Shown here: piece by piece, positions 11,859 through 22,974 of the stretch
Position numbering within the stretch: position 1 is the stretch's first letter
Layout of the letters: every line of letters begins with the position of its first letter
From: Trachythela sp. YZ-2020
Lineage: Eukaryota > Cnidaria > Anthozoa > Malacalcyonacea > Clavulariidae
Direction: 5' to 3'
Length of the DNA: 64,000 nucleotides
NCBI GenBank assembly: GCA_016169945.1
Contig: JADLSH010000358.1
Span: 2,451,001-2,515,000, forward strand
Program-made: the position numbers and the translations under genes
The notes under the pieces: model-generated
Database searches by the model: none
The model's input: only the letters and a program-made list of their open reading frames with translations
Told to the model about the DNA's origin: nothing

Positions 11859-12013
11859 CACTAGCGTAGCCAGCCCGCCGATTTAGTCCCGCTATGCAAA
11901 TTTGTTCATGTTCATTGACGGTGAAAACAATCAATTTCTAAAGAAATGACTAATAATAATGATTTGAAATTTGCATAGCGCGGGACCAAATCGGCGGGCT
12001 GGCTACGCCACTG
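11859..12013. mobile_element. 155-bp hAT MITE with 8-bp target duplication
   Basis: The left end CACTAGCGTAGCCAGCCCG is the inverse of the right end CGGGCTGGCTACGCCACTG (two mismatches). It is flanked on both sides by TTTAAATA (11851-11858 and 12014-12021), an 8-bp duplication characteristic of hAT. CAGTGGCGTAGC-type ends are common in hAT elements of invertebrates. It lies in the intron before the CXC exon. A second copy is at 30352-30502. Confidence 0.92.
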
Positions 12014-12032
12014 TTTAAATACCTATGTATAG

Positions 12033-12661
12033 GGTGTGATTCCACAAGCTCATTCCCTGGAAAGGGAAAAATTAAAGTTTGGGAAACATTATCTGACAAT
12101 CCAGAATTTACAGAAACCTTCAGCATGCTGGGCAACATGCTTCCACCATCTGACCTCCTAGTCAGTCAACTCCACCGGTTTGTGTGTCTGATGTATGGCG
12201 ATAAGATTGCTGTTAATTCTGATGAATGCAGATATAACCTCTTCAAATCAGGGAAATATTCAGATGATGTGTTACCACCAAATTCAGACTGTCTTTTAAA
12301 ACACGTTGAGAGAGCTAGCTATCAAACAGCTGTGTGGAATCAATCCCTGTCACCTCAAATGAATATTCCATCTCCTGCAGGCAAAATGTGGATATTAGAC
12401 AGTGAATATAAGATCCTGTGGATGACACTTCCTGCTGCACCTGATTTCCTGCTTGAAATTGTAAAGTGCACATGTAAGACAGGATGCAAAACCCAAAGAT
12501 GTTCATGCCTTAAAGCTCAACTGAAATGTAGTGACTTACGTTCTTGTGAAAGCTGCAGCAACATCGTAGAAGTGGATGAGGACATAATCCTAACAGAAAA
12601 TGATAGTGATTTATTTGTCAACAATGATGATGACAGTGATGATGAGTTACTAATGATGTAA
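12033..12661 (+). CDS. CXC (tesmin/TSO1-like) terminal exon
   Basis: After the acceptor at 12031-12032 one open frame runs to a TAA at 12659-12661. It begins with GCDSTSSFPGKGKIKVWETL, continues through LKHVERASYQTAVWNQSL and ends with a cysteine cluster CTCKTGCKTQRCSC ... CSDLRSCESCSN, the spacing of a CXC domain, which binds DNA through zinc. The tail is very acidic (DDDDSDDELL). This is the best preserved exon of the broken gene starting at 7915; the intron before it holds the hAT MITE. An independent start codon at 12125 also exists. Confidence 0.68.
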
Positions 12662-12780
12662 TCATTGCTATGAAATTCCAAAATGCCCGTAAGCCTCACT
12701 TCTAATACCTGTGACATAATTTCCAGAAAGGTATATTTGATGAATATTAAAACACAACATGAATCAATGATATCATAACA

Positions 12781-13386
12781 TACAGGGTGTATAAAAAAAA
12801 CTTTATTGTTATAAATTGAATGCCTGAGGCGGAGTACTACAGGGTGTATCAAAAAAACTGCAAATACCATAATTTGTATGCACGAGATCATACATTAGAA
12901 TTTCAATGGCTGTGCAAATAATTACGCTTCTGGGATTTGAAAATACGTTTCCACGTGCAGTACTATCAAAATAAGCACACAAAGTGAATTAAAATTAGTT
13001 CGATTACGAATGGCTCAGCTAACAACAGAGCAAAGAGTCTTTCTTGTTTTAAAGTACGCCCAAACTCAAAACTCGACAGCAGTCATTCGTAAACTGAGCC
13101 ATTCGTAATCGAACTCATAAGTTTAATTCACTTTGTGTGCTTGTTTTGATACCCCTGGGAAACGTATTTTCAAATCCCAGAAGCGTAATTATTTGCACAG
13201 CCATTGAAATTCTAATGTATGATCTCGTGCATACAAATTATGGTATTTGCAGTTTTTTTGATACACCCTGTATACTGAACCCATGGGTGCGTAAACACAA
13301 TTGAATCGAATTTTATGCACGGAGAAGTTAATTAAAAGTCAATAGGATAATTTCTAAAGGTCTCAGTTTTTTTTATACACCCTGTA
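12781..13386. mobile_element. Outer mariner-type MITE, interrupted by a second MITE
   Basis: The ends TACAGGGTGTATAAAAAAAA and its inverse TTTTTTTTATACACCCTGTA bound about 600 bp, with TA at each edge as for Tc1/mariner. Removing the inner element (12838-13272) leaves about 170 bp. No transposase sequence is seen outside the inner element. Confidence 0.75.
12838..13272. mobile_element. Inner mariner derivative with long inverted arms
   Basis: Arms of roughly 180 bp, starting TACAGGGTGTATCAAAAAAA and ending in the inverse, face each other; TA flanks both sides. At the inner end of the left arm (13010 onward) a plus-strand start reads MAQLTTEQRVFLVLKYAQTQ, the usual N-terminus (helix-turn-helix) of mariner transposases, then breaks into the right arm. 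The right arm also carries the inverse of the start region, so the element arose by deletion and inversion, giving a fold-back structure. Confidence 0.82.
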
Positions 13387-13946
13387 GTGATCCAGTAAGC
13401 CAAGGTAGAAGACTAAGGTAAGTGAGATGTAATTAGGTATTTAAACAGAATTTAATCTTGCCACAGCTCACAGTACACTTTGAAGTTTTCGATAGCACTG
13501 AAAACATAGAAAATACCTCCACCAAGTAACTAAAGGATTAGGAAAACATCTATCTTTTATCCAAAAACTGTAAAAACGTATAAATTGACACAATTAATTG
13601 TCCAGTACTACCGTGGAAACCTGCGCCATGTTCACATTTTGAGCCGTTGTTTGATGGATTTGTTCAGCGGAATGTGATAAACTTCATTTAAAAATTGACG
13701 AAGGTTTAATGAAAAATGGCGGCGAACGAATGCGAAATGTGTTGATTTAGTGAAACTTTAGCGGGGTTGTACTACAAAACTGCAGGTTTGTGAAAATTAC
13801 AGCAAGCGAATTTGAATTTTACACATAATATATAATCTACAGGTTTTGCTTGTTGAAAAGTATTCCCCGTGAGGGGGAACAAAACTTGTTTTCTAAGCGA
13901 CTTTTTGACAGACAGAATACAGCCTACTTCCCCAATAAAAATAATA

Positions 13947-14090
13947 TACAGGGTGTCCCCAAAACCCCCAAAACTATTGAAATAACATATTGTTAGAATT
14001 TGAATGCCCTAGCACTAAGCTGAACGCAAAGATGCGTAAAATAGTGACAGGGTGCATATATTAAAAAAGTGCAATTACCATAATATTGCT
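13947..14090. mobile_element. Degenerate mariner-type MITE fragment
   Basis: TACAGGGTGTCCCCAAAACC at 13947 and a second related GACAGGGTGCATATATTAAA at about 14047 resemble mariner ends, with AGTGCAATTACCATAAT shared in spirit with the 12.8-kb copies. The arms are direct rather than inverted, so this is a remnant or two abutting remnants. Confidence 0.4.
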
Positions 14091-14534
14091 TGTGGCCACC
14101 AGTTCTATTTCGCCACACTTTGAACATTTCGATGGGGCAGTTCGTTCTGTATATCGCCTGGGTCACTAACTAGCTAACTCTTCTTTCTGTAACTTTTCGT
14201 GCTACCGAGAATGGGAGAGGATGAAAATGCACCGCAATCTTCCCGCTGGTGGTCCCCCGTCCCCCGCTAACTACCACAAGAAATATGCACACATGAAGTA
14301 CTTAATTAAATAACGTCGCTGACATGAAAATCGCTTTCTCACTTGATCGTGTAAACGAAATGGCGCCTATATTCAAACTTTGTTTGCAAAGGTTTAAGAG
14401 ATAAAACTGATTGATATTAGGCACAAACACGTGTTGTTTTCCCTGAGGTGAGGGCAAGTTTTATTTATTTGTTTTTTTCTCTATCTTTTGGCGGATTGAC
14501 CACCTTTCTTGCGGCCAGCGAAGCTGCGGTACTT
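14091..14534. other. Spacer downstream of the DUF6729-family copy I
   Basis: No homology is recognised. It would contain the 3' UTR and polyadenylation region of the minus-strand gene that ends near 14535. Confidence 0.3.
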
Positions 14535-15444
14535 TTATAATATGTATATTTTGCCCTCGTCCACGGCAGGACAAAAAGTCTCGACACCATTTTTGCCAAC
14601 GTGACGACTGTGACCGAAGTCCTTTGTCTTCGGAAGTTGGCAGTTGGCACAAGTGTTAAAGACAGTCGATCTTTTGTACTGTCGTTTGGGGGGTTGGTCA
14701 TTTGTGGGATCCTGGGAACGTTTTCTTTGATTGAATAACGTTGTCTTCGGCACGTTGATCGTTGTCGGACTGTTGTACAAAGCAGATGACTGAGATAAGG
14801 TTGGGGTTGAAGGATTTGGGGTTAATGAATTATGATGCAATGTACGCAGGGTCGGTTTGGGTTGGTGTGGGAAAGGTGTGTGGCATTGGTGGGGTGGTGG
14901 GTGGTCTGTCCAGCTGAGGTCGTGCGGGTTGAAGGTGGCTGTTAGGGGGCGTGGCAAAGGTATTCCTTGGGTGAGGACCTTTCTTCCATCTTCTTTTGCC
15001 TGTCGTTCCACCTAATAATATGTTTTGCATGAAATGTGTTAAATATTTATAGCATAATTGTGGATAATATACTATGGGTTTTGGATATACATGAAAACTG
15101 GCATATAAAGTTATTCAATGCATGTACCATTTCGTCAGAGTTGTCTGGTTCAACTCGTAAAGTTGGATATTTGTTCCATCCATAATTTTCTTGTTGAGTG
15201 TCACCAACTCTTGGACATGATGGTATGCTGACAGAATTTTTCTCCATCTCGACATTGATTTTCCATTTCTCTTCTCTGCTGTCTGGTAGCACGCTTCCAA
15301 CTTAACACACAACGCTTCGACAATGGGAAAGATCAACAGCAGCTGCTGGGCCAGAATTTGCACCAACCATTGATCTATAATAAAAGAAAGAGTAAAATAA
15401 AAATTATTTTATTAACATTGACACATTTGGTTGTATGGTTGTTA

Positions 15445-15446
<2 letters not shown>

Positions 15447-15487
<41 letters not shown>

Positions 15488-15649
15488 GTTGTGTTGTTGT
15501 GTTGTTGTGTTGTTGTGTTGTTGTGTTGTTGTGTTGTTGTGTTGTTGTGTTGTGTTGTGTTGTTGTGTTGTGTTGTGTTGTTGTGTTGTGTTGTGTTGTT
15601 GTGTTGTTGTGTTGTGTTGTGGTGTTGTTGTTGTTGTTGTTGTTGTTGT
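15447..15649. repeat. (GT)n / (TTG,TG)n microsatellite
   Basis: About 40 bp of GT repeats grade into TTGTTGTG-type repeats and then (TTG)n. It lies immediately behind the 15874-15660 exon of copy I and is readable in most frames on both strands as Cys/Val or Gln/Asn/Thr/His runs. These readings are composition artefacts, although in the exon frame the reading could extend the exon as a Gln/Asn/Thr/His tract. Confidence 0.97.
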
Positions 15650-16560
15650 GTATCCGGTGTAATTGTTTGATTGTTTCGCTTTTTCTGCATAAACCTACCA
15701 CAATGGGCTACATCAGGCTTATACCGTGGAGGGTATTCCACCTTTGATTGCCGCAGCCTATCTGGTAGTATGCCATAGCAGAACAAACTCAGACGCCTCC
15801 TTGTTGGTAATGTAAGACTTTTGGTGCATCTCGAACAAAGCCTGTGACACATTTTGTATAACCTCCTCGTCGTTCTAAAATACATTATAAAAATACAATT
15901 GGTTAATGGCTTTATTTGTTGACTAATTGATATATTAATTTCTATTGACTTACAGTCTCGGCAACATCTTCTGTACTGGTTGTATCCACATCAATTGTAT
16001 TTGACTCCTCCCGATCGCTGGTACTTGGCTGCTCTTGGACTATAATAATTATTAAAGAGAAAAGCAAAAATAACTGAGTGAACTCATAACACACAGAATT
16101 CAATATATTTGTAAGCATCAATATATTTTACTTATTCATTTAAAAATACACCTGAAAAGGAATTATAGTATGTAGAACATTTCCCTAGGAAAAGAATACA
16201 CATTAAATATTAGTGAAAAATTAATGCAGAACTATCACATTCGTTTGGCTTAACCTGTGTATTTCCCAGGATCTCTGTAGTTGGTGTCAAATACTTGACC
16301 ATACACCATTGCTGACAGTCCGTTCACTTTGTGGCACAGAGCAGCATTGTATTGCCCTGGCTGCTTATTGACACCAATGCTCGGCCCCGGTCTTCATTCC
16401 ATCGCCCAATGCCTTCTAGCAGATATGCTTGATAGTGCATATCACTGGCAGTTGTTCCTTAATTAAGATAGCAAAATATTTTTATAGTCAATTGGAATTA
16501 TTAGATTCTGTGAGCTCTTTACTTACCATACCAACATGATTTGTACACACAGTACAATGT

Positions 16561-16578
16561 GTACCTGGGGGGGGGGGG
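16561..16578. repeat. Homopolymer G tract at an exon end of copy I
   Basis: A run of G following TACCT lies where the sister copy at 24240 has the ordinary splice donor GTACGC in CTCCCAGGTACGC. The expansion gives a Pro run in the minus frame (NQAPPPPRY) and probably damages the exon end. Confidence 0.7.
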
Positions 16579-17411
16579 TGCCTGATTCAATAGCTTTAAG
16601 ACATTATCAGTTACTATTTTACCTGGAATGAAGCGAACAATGTGGTTGTGAAAGGATTCCAACGACGTAGAGCCCCTAGCACACCGATATACTGGTGGAA
16701 GTACATGTATGCCACCATTTGTTATGCTGACAGTTTGTCGATAGAGACTGACACCGTCTGTTTCTTGAATGCATGGCAGATGTCTCTGCTGCTCTTCCCA
16801 GATTTCAGTGGCACATGTTGCATCTTGGAGTGGGATGCCCATTGTATCATTCCCAAGGTGTGAGGAGTATGTAGAAATTAACTTTGTAATTATTTCACAG
16901 GACTCCCCAAAACCCCGGGTCTGACGTTTACAATGGGCAGCCAACTCCAAGCATTTGATTGAACCCATGGCCGATTCACAACTGGGGAGAGACAGCTCCT
17001 GTTTCTTTGCCTCTGCCAATCTTGAGACATCTTCTGGGTCCCGCATATTCAAAGATTGCTGCTGACAATTGGACCATGAAGGTGGCGTAAAGGGGGTGGG
17101 ACTCGGAGCAGCAGGCCACAGCGATTCGTCGCATGAAATGCCATATGTCCAATCGCACAACGAGTTCGGGCCACTTTCCAAACTGCTGTGTAGCTTAGCC
17201 GCACAACAATCACAGTCAACATATACTGTAGAACCTTGGGTGGTTCTACATGGGACTGCTCATATCGTGCGACTAAGTCATCAACCATGTCATTCAAAAA
17301 ATCTCCCTCGCCATCAGTCAGGACTGACATCAACACCTGCCCAAACTCATTTCCAACATTTGTACACCAGGATGCTGTGTTGCTTGCCTTTCCAGCCAAC
17401 TTTTTCACAAC

Positions 17412-17689
17412 CTATATAAACAAAGGCTAAAATAGTAATCTATTCACAACCCTCTCAGTCATGCTCAGTTAAATTAAGGTATGGGATAATAGTGATCCGC
17501 TCTACCTTAGCCTTCTTTCATACAACTCACACAGGCAACACTTCGCCCTCAATTACCAGCCAATAATCTATTATTATAGCCCCATTTCTTATCATCATTA
17601 AAACCCCAATCTCACCCAATCTATACCCCAAACTATCCAAAACTATACAATGGTTACTCTTACTATGCTAATTAGCTAGGACTGATCGT
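17412..17689. other. Intron remnant, nothing recognised
   Basis: Sequence upstream (minus orientation) of the acceptor TATATAG at 17412. It begins like the corresponding intron at 24841 (CTAAAATAGTAATCTATT) and then diverges, marking the edge of the duplication between copies I and II. Confidence 0.4.
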
Positions 17690-18735
17690 AATGTTGTCGG
17701 ATAAAATTTAGGGCACACACAAAGCGTTTAAGTAATTGACGTTCTGCCAAACACGTAAATTGTGACTAGGGCTTTTCACGGTTTCAACAAGTTCAGATAG
17801 TGAACAGGACTGAGGAAGAACCTTATTCTTAAAGAATGCCGAACATAAACGTTCACGTCTTGAAAACAAGGTTGGAATATTGAATACTGCCAAAGCATCG
17901 TCGTATGCTAGTCATGGACTGATGATTTTGAAAGCTCTTGACTGGACCTTTCAATATCTTTCGATAAGTATTCTGGGATGTTATAATGCCAAATGTGGGC
18001 GCAATACTCCAAGATTGGTCTCATGCATGTTACGTACACTTTAATCAAAGTTTTAGTGTCAGCGCAAGCTCGCTTAAGAAGTCTTAACATGTAAAGACGT
18101 TTTGAAGACTTTTTCGCGATGTAAGTGACGTGGTCGTTCCATTTTAAGTCACCACTAAATATTACGCCAAGCAATTTTGCTGACTTTACCACCTCAATGG
18201 ACTGTTCGCCAACGGTCATCGGAGAAAAGTTTGGATTTGTTTTCAGAGACATATTATTTTCACACCACTGCAGCTAGAGCAGTTGACAAAGCCGAATCTT
18301 GCCTTGTAGTGAGGGTCTCTGAAAGGGTTGTATCGTCGACATATTTCCATCTATCATTCCATTCAATTAATAAATCATTAATCATTATCATGAACAGGAT
18401 CGGACCTAAGAAAGTGCCTTGAGGACACCACCGTTTACCTGTTCAAAGCTAGAAGTACATTTTCCTATCTTTACTCGCTGTTTTCTGCCAGTCAGGACTC
18501 AGGAAACTTCTCACTCAAGCAATCAAGATGGGATCGATCGCCAATTCTTCCATTTTCTTCATAAGGATATGGTGGTCTATCTGGTCAAAGGTTTTACAGG
18601 GCAGTATGATCATGAACCAGCCGATGTGAGCCATGATCTCAGCCAAATCAGCTCCAGTGAGTCTAGGATGACACACCCCGCACGAAAACTATTTCATGAT
18701 CTGCGTTCATCTGCTTCAGGTATATCCTAACGCGC
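17690..18735 (-). pseudogene. LINE (CR1/Jockey-like) reverse transcriptase fragment
   Basis: Minus-strand segments read FDQIDHHILMKKMEEL (motif A region), CPQGTFLGPILFMIMINDLL (motif B), KYVDDTTLSETL (catalytic YVDD), then MSLKTNP, AKLLGVIFSGDLKWNDHVTY, RLLKRACADTKTLI, ILEYCAHIW and a C-terminal DALAVFNIPTLFSRRERL with KNKVLP. This is the standard order for CR1/Jockey-clade RT. Several frame changes and stops exist, and the 5' part (endonuclease) is missing beyond 18735. It interrupts the region between copies I and III of the DUF6729-type family. A related fragment lies at 49222-50574 on the plus strand. Confidence 0.8.
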
Positions 18736-19939
18736 GCCTCAGAAGCTGACGACATAAATGAAAAACTTCAGATATCACCCTTCGTTGTCGTCTGGCAAAA
18801 TAAATATTAACTAACCACAGGAAAGGTCGACAAATAACGGCCGTACTATATACATATAATGCTAAATGCCCCTTATAGTCAAATCGCCGTGTGTAGATTG
18901 TATCTGATTCCACAGACATTTTGATCAAAATCTTTCCTCAAATGTGATTGGAAATGTCTTGAAATAGGCGTCGTCACAAGCAAAAATATACCTCTTACTG
19001 GATAGATGAAAGTGCCGGATACTTTTGGGTAGACCAGACAGGAATGCCAGATTCTGTGTGGTGATCAGAATTATAGTTTCTACCCTTGAACGAACTCTAC
19101 CGAACGGAACGCACAACGTATAATTATAGCTATATGGTCGATGACTGTTGCTCGGCAAAACAATATGCAACATTCGTGAGTAATTCGCCTTGCCAAAAAG
19201 AGGCTGGGTTGCGAAAAACTAAGTCGCGGACATTTGCCACAGTTTTCACTGTATAATGCGTTCTATACATCCAGAGCTAAGTGGCATTGGCCACCACCTC
19301 CCCGCTGGCATTGGTGGGACTTCCCTGCGAATCAACCCATTTAATCGTAGCATATTTTCCCATCGCTACCTCAATGACTCTAGAATGAAACTGTTCATCA
19401 CATTCCCAAGGCCAAATTGCACCTGGGATGATTGACCATATCAAACGAACAAAAAATAAGACTAGGAAAGTCCCCAACCAAAGCCAGCGAGGAGATGGCA
19501 GCTTAGCCCGGTAAACAGAGAGGGTTTGTTCAGGTACCCATTTCTAAACTGTCACAACTCGCCAGCCAAGGTTAAAATTCTCCCCAAAAATAATATTTTG
19601 TTTGGTTGCTGCTTTTTATTTTAAAATAATCTTAAACATTCTGTTAACACCGCGCCTGCCATATAGGTAATATCAAAACATCGCTTATATGAAGCGTACA
19701 CGGTACATCTGAAATCGTATTTCTATGAAAACATCTATTGTACACACTTTAACTGTCTAACATTGACATATACTATCTCAATATAGGAAAAATACACTGA
19801 CTCCCCCATTGAGTCTTTATTGTCTTGTATTTGTGGTCAGGTTGATGACAATAACAGCAGCATGAAATGTCAGAGATAGATGTCCGACCACGACCAGCAT
19901 AACTGAGCAATGAACGTGAACTGGCCTGTGGGCCACGTT
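18736..19939. other. Spacer, nothing recognised
   Basis: No open frame with recognisable motifs on either strand; a minus-strand frame at 19277-19477 has no support. The right edge grades into diverged copies of the 92-bp satellite. Confidence 0.3.
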
Positions 19940-21345
19940 TTACAGAAAAATTTCTTTGGAAAACTCGCTCGCATCATATTACAATATTAACTGCAATCCC
20001 GTGCTGCAATTGACTTTCGAACCATCCCGTCGAAGGAATCATTTTACAGAAAATGTACTGGCTCTGGGGAAAAACTTGACTGACCACATTGACACTACAA
20101 TATGGACTGTAAATAACGTTCAAACCATCCAGCGAAGGAATCACTGTACAGAATCAAAATACTCTGGGGAAAAATCTCGCCTATATTTACACTATGATTG
20201 CAATTAACCTTCAAACCATGCCGCGAAGGAATCACTTTACAGAAAAAATACTCTGGGGGAATACTCGCCCACATTTCCACAACAATATGGATTGTTATTA
20301 ACCTTTGAACTATCCCCCGAAGGAAATCCCTATACAGAGAAATACTCTGGTGAAAATTCGCCCACATGCATGCGTCCCCACATATACACAACCACATTGA
20401 TTGTAATTAACCTACGAACCATTGTGCCGAAGGGACAATTTTACACACAAAGTATTCTGGCGAAAACTCGCCCACATATATGCAATACAATATTAACTAA
20501 CCTTCGATCCCGTCGAAGGAATCACTTTACAGAAAATATTCTGGCGCACACTCGCCCACATAAACACTACAATATTAACTGCAATCAACCTTCGAACTAA
20601 CTACAGAAAATATTCTGGCGAAAACTCGCCCACATCACACATGTCTACAATATTAACTGCAATCAACCTTCGAACCATCCCGCCGAAGGAATGACTTTAC
20701 AGAAAATATTCCGGCGAAATACTTGCCCACATATATACTACAATATTAACTGCAATCAACCTTCAAACCATCCCGCCGAAGGAATCACTTGACAGAAAAT
20801 ATTCTGGCGCAAACTCGCCCACATAAACACTACAATATTAACTGCAATCAACCTTCGAACCATCCCGCCGAAAGAATCACTTTACAGAAAATATTAATTC
20901 CGGCGAAATACTCGCCCACATATATACTACAATATTAACTGCAATCAACCTTCGAACCATCCCGCCGAAGGAATCACTTTACAGAAAATATTCTGGCGCA
21001 AACTCGCCCACATAAACACTACAATATTAACTGCAATCAACCTTCGAACCATCCCGCCGAAAGAATCACTTTAGAGAAAATATTAATTCCGGCGAAATAC
21101 TCGCCCACATATTTACTACAATATTAACTGCAATCAACCTTCGAACCATCCCGCCGAAGGAATCACTTTACAGAAAATATTCTGGCGCAAACTCGCCCAC
21201 ATAAACACTACAATATTAACTGCAATCAACCCAGAAAATATTCTGGCGAGAACTCACCCACATATATACTACAATATTAACTGTAATCAACCTTCGAACC
21301 ACCCGCCGAAGGAATCACTTTACAGAAAATATTCTGGCGAATTGT
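19940..21345. repeat. 92/98-bp satellite with dimeric higher-order repeat
   Basis: About 15 tandem copies of a unit with GCAATCAACCTTCGAACCAT, CCCGCCGAAGGAATCACTTT and CTGGCGAAAACTCGCC. Copies left of 20640 are diverged. From 20751 rightward, 92-bp units (with TTCTGGCGCAAACTCGCC) alternate with 98-bp units (with TTAATTCCGGCGAAATACTC), so the sequence repeats every 190 bp (20751, 20941, 21131). GGCGAAAACTCGCC can form a hairpin. Confidence 0.93.
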
Positions 21346-21874
21346 CGCCATATGGACGTTGGTGCAACAAAACGTACAGTAAGCGTGCACCGGCCTCTCA
21401 ATGCTACTTTAATGATATACCTCAAGTTCCTGGTTATTGTTGTCAGTACCCACCACGAATTCAACACCGTCCTGGTGCCACCGGCGGTCGTTGATCCTTC
21501 ACTATTAGTTCGTCTTCGCCTTCGGGAAACTGTACATCTATCATGATTTACGTGGGTCGTAAAACGCCAAAGAAAAAAGTTTTCCTTTCTCACTTGTCCG
21601 CTGGAAAGAAACTGAGCAAAACTGGAGGATTTCCCCAGTATTTATACCCACTGCAACGTAATATACATGAGATACATGTGTCTGTGCTCAGTCAACCGTT
21701 ACAGGGTAATTTATGGATTAATTTTTACTTCGCATCTCATTATAAGGGTTGTGAATAGTCGAAACATTGAATAAAAATTTTAACTGTTTTTGGAGTGTTT
21801 ATTATTTTGAATTTCCTAACATTTGCTAAGGGATAATTTTATTATTCCTATTTTTCCTTATCCCAATGAAGTTG
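21346..21874. other. Spacer, unsupported small open frames
   Basis: Open frames exist on both strands (21352-21546 plus, 21315-21593 minus), but neither has recognisable motifs and they overlap each other. Nothing is called here. Confidence 0.3.
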
Positions 21875-22733
21875 TTATACTTTATTAGGTACTATATACC
21901 TTGCCATTGCCTCAGTACGAACATGTCCCGATGCTCTTTTCTTGAGGAATCGACCTTTAGCCTTCTTGTATTTCGGTGTAAACGTTAAAGCTTTCTTGTC
22001 GTACACCTCCAGGTTAAGATAAAGTTGTTTTATCTCAGCTGCTTGCTTGTTTGTGACATGGCCATCCAAAGCCAACAAAGCAGTTGCAAGTTTACCACCT
22101 TTATCCCAACCTGGAATACCCGATGCATCCTCTGCTGTCTCATCTTCCTCCTATGTTAATGTCAAAAATAGAATGATAATATCTTAGTGGCAATGGGGTA
22201 ATTATTTAATCCCTGTTTACTGATTGAGTCGAGTCATTTGCTGTGACCATTGAGACAAAACATGACTCAAGTTTATCCGATGCTCAGATGACTCGAAAGT
22301 CTACATTGGTGACCACTCTTTACAGCACTGATTCTTACCTCATTACCACTTTCACTGCTGTGTTCTGGCTCGGCCACAGTCTCATCTGTCTCCAAATCTT
22401 CATCATTACCACAGTCGCTTAGCAGGTCCACCTCACCAAATGCTTCATCAATTTGTGTATCGAGTTCTTGCACTTGGGTTGAAGAATCGCCTGTCTGCGA
22501 GCACAGGTACTCAATGCCAATTACTTCTCCAGTGTATTCCGATGGAGTACAAACATTTGAGAGTGCTGGTTGTTTGTAGATTGTTGTGGACAATGTATTA
22601 AATCTGTGTTTGAGAGAGATATCAAAGCTTCTAACTTTGTCCTCAGTGACTCTGCTTTGAATCTCCCTCTCTTCATTCCATCTTGCCAGCCCCTCCACAA
22701 GATAAGCTTGAAAAGCCTGTAGCTTCACAGCAC
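21875..22733 (-). pseudogene. DUF6729-type family, copy III: C-terminal exons of a second subfamily
   Basis: Exon 22733-22339 reads AFQAYLVEGLARWNEEREIQ and IGIEYLCSQTGDSSTQ, then an acidic stretch, with donor GTAAGA. Exon 22150-21875 reads LLALDGHVTNKQAAEIKQLY, LEVYDKKALTFTPKYKKAKG and GRFLKKRASGH, then a stop. These align with copy I (QAYLLEGIGRWNEDR; TNKEASEFVLLW ... PRYK) but are clearly diverged, so two subfamilies are present. The upstream edge is abnormal: the acceptor CTACAG belongs to sequence that in the 35.1-kb copy is the interior of an N-terminal intron. Both exons are open, but the gene is only a fragment. Confidence 0.65.
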
Positions 22734-22974
22734 ATTATTTCAATTTTTTCAAACATAAAACACTCGTTCTTTTATAGTTGTCAGAACAACATTAAACAAC
22801 AGAATATATGACATTCGACAACAACTACAACAGCAGAATAAAAGTAGGAAATTTACTAGAAACTTGCTTGCTCTCCAGAAAGTTGTGCACCAAAGTATCC
22901 CTTATTCTTCTTTACACTGGCCGCAACTTGCTTTGCTCTATCTGTACATGCCCACAAGAGTTCATTGTCGCAGC
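22734..22974 (-). pseudogene. Duplicated N-terminal exon and intron piece of the DUF6729-type family
   Basis: The frame ELLWACTDRAKQVAASVKKN followed by KGYFGAQLSGEQ is nearly identical to the split exon at 35243-35317 plus 40907-40955. The intron after it matches 35242-35090 closely but begins GCAAGT where the other copy has GTAAGT, so the donor is GC-type or mutated. The piece is fused directly behind a C-terminal exon of copy II (LPDRLRQ, about 22975) and in front of copy III, so its order in the gene is scrambled. Confidence 0.68.

Larger units (their letters stand above)
7915..12661 (+). pseudogene. Broken multi-exon gene of a PIN/XPG-like plus CXC-domain family
   Basis: Plus-strand segments match, in order, a protein family I know as highly multicopy in cnidarians and molluscs. 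They are: an N-terminal Cys/His region (LEVKYHTQCYKKYTR, exon from an acceptor at 7915); a DNIDFGGEAGKQTHVTNG segment (8.5 kb); a GFSAVACDQTIEQTVN segment (10.3 kb); FARLLLVAKSRDIDLQNVLS (10.9 kb); an acidic nuclease-like region with VVDAMAVVQ, LDFVADG, RRVHIYGQEQNIPKQWKKF (11.1-11.4 kb) and DTVIIRRPDTDVLVL (11.6 kb); and a CXC exon (from 12033). Stops and frameshifts interrupt it, for example a TAA after LLKTAK at 11015. The biochemical role is not established; the acidic motifs suggest a PIN-like fold (inference). Confidence 0.65.
14535..17411 (-). pseudogene. DUF6729-type family gene, copy I: middle and C-terminal exons
   Basis: Exons in transcript order are about 17411-16527, 16456-16260, 16039-15955, 15874-15660, 15374-15128 and 15011-14535. 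The large exon reads GKASNTASWCTNVGNEFGQV, VRLDIWHFMRRIAVACCSES, GIPLQDATCATEIWEEQQRH and VYRCARGSTSLESFHNH. Then come QAYLLEGIGRWNEDRGRA, ITNKEASEFVLLW with LPDRLRQSKVEYPPRYK, SMSRWRKILSAYHHVQELV with YELNQTTLTKWY, and a C-terminal Cys segment CANCQLPKTKDFGHSRHV. This matches a large fish and invertebrate family of unknown function with DUF6729; the conserved Asp and Glu suggest a transposase-like origin (inference). Frame breaks occur near 17230, 16.5 kb and 15775, so it is probably not functional. Confidence 0.65.

Noticed and set aside
15358..15747. Long Cys/Val and Gln/Asn/Thr/His open frames over the GT-rich tract
   Set aside because: Microsatellite readable in most frames; no evidence for translation.
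15442..15885. Cysteine-rich minus-strand reading CHRLCSRCTKSLTL (also at 22990-23093), zinc-finger-like
   Set aside because: It is a shadow frame. The true frame of the same exon reads SQALFEMHQKSYITNKEASE and aligns with the other subfamily (TNKQAAEIKQLY).
19940..21345. CRISPR-like regular repeat array
   Set aside because: Units are contiguous, without unique spacers, and the DNA is eukaryotic; it is a satellite.
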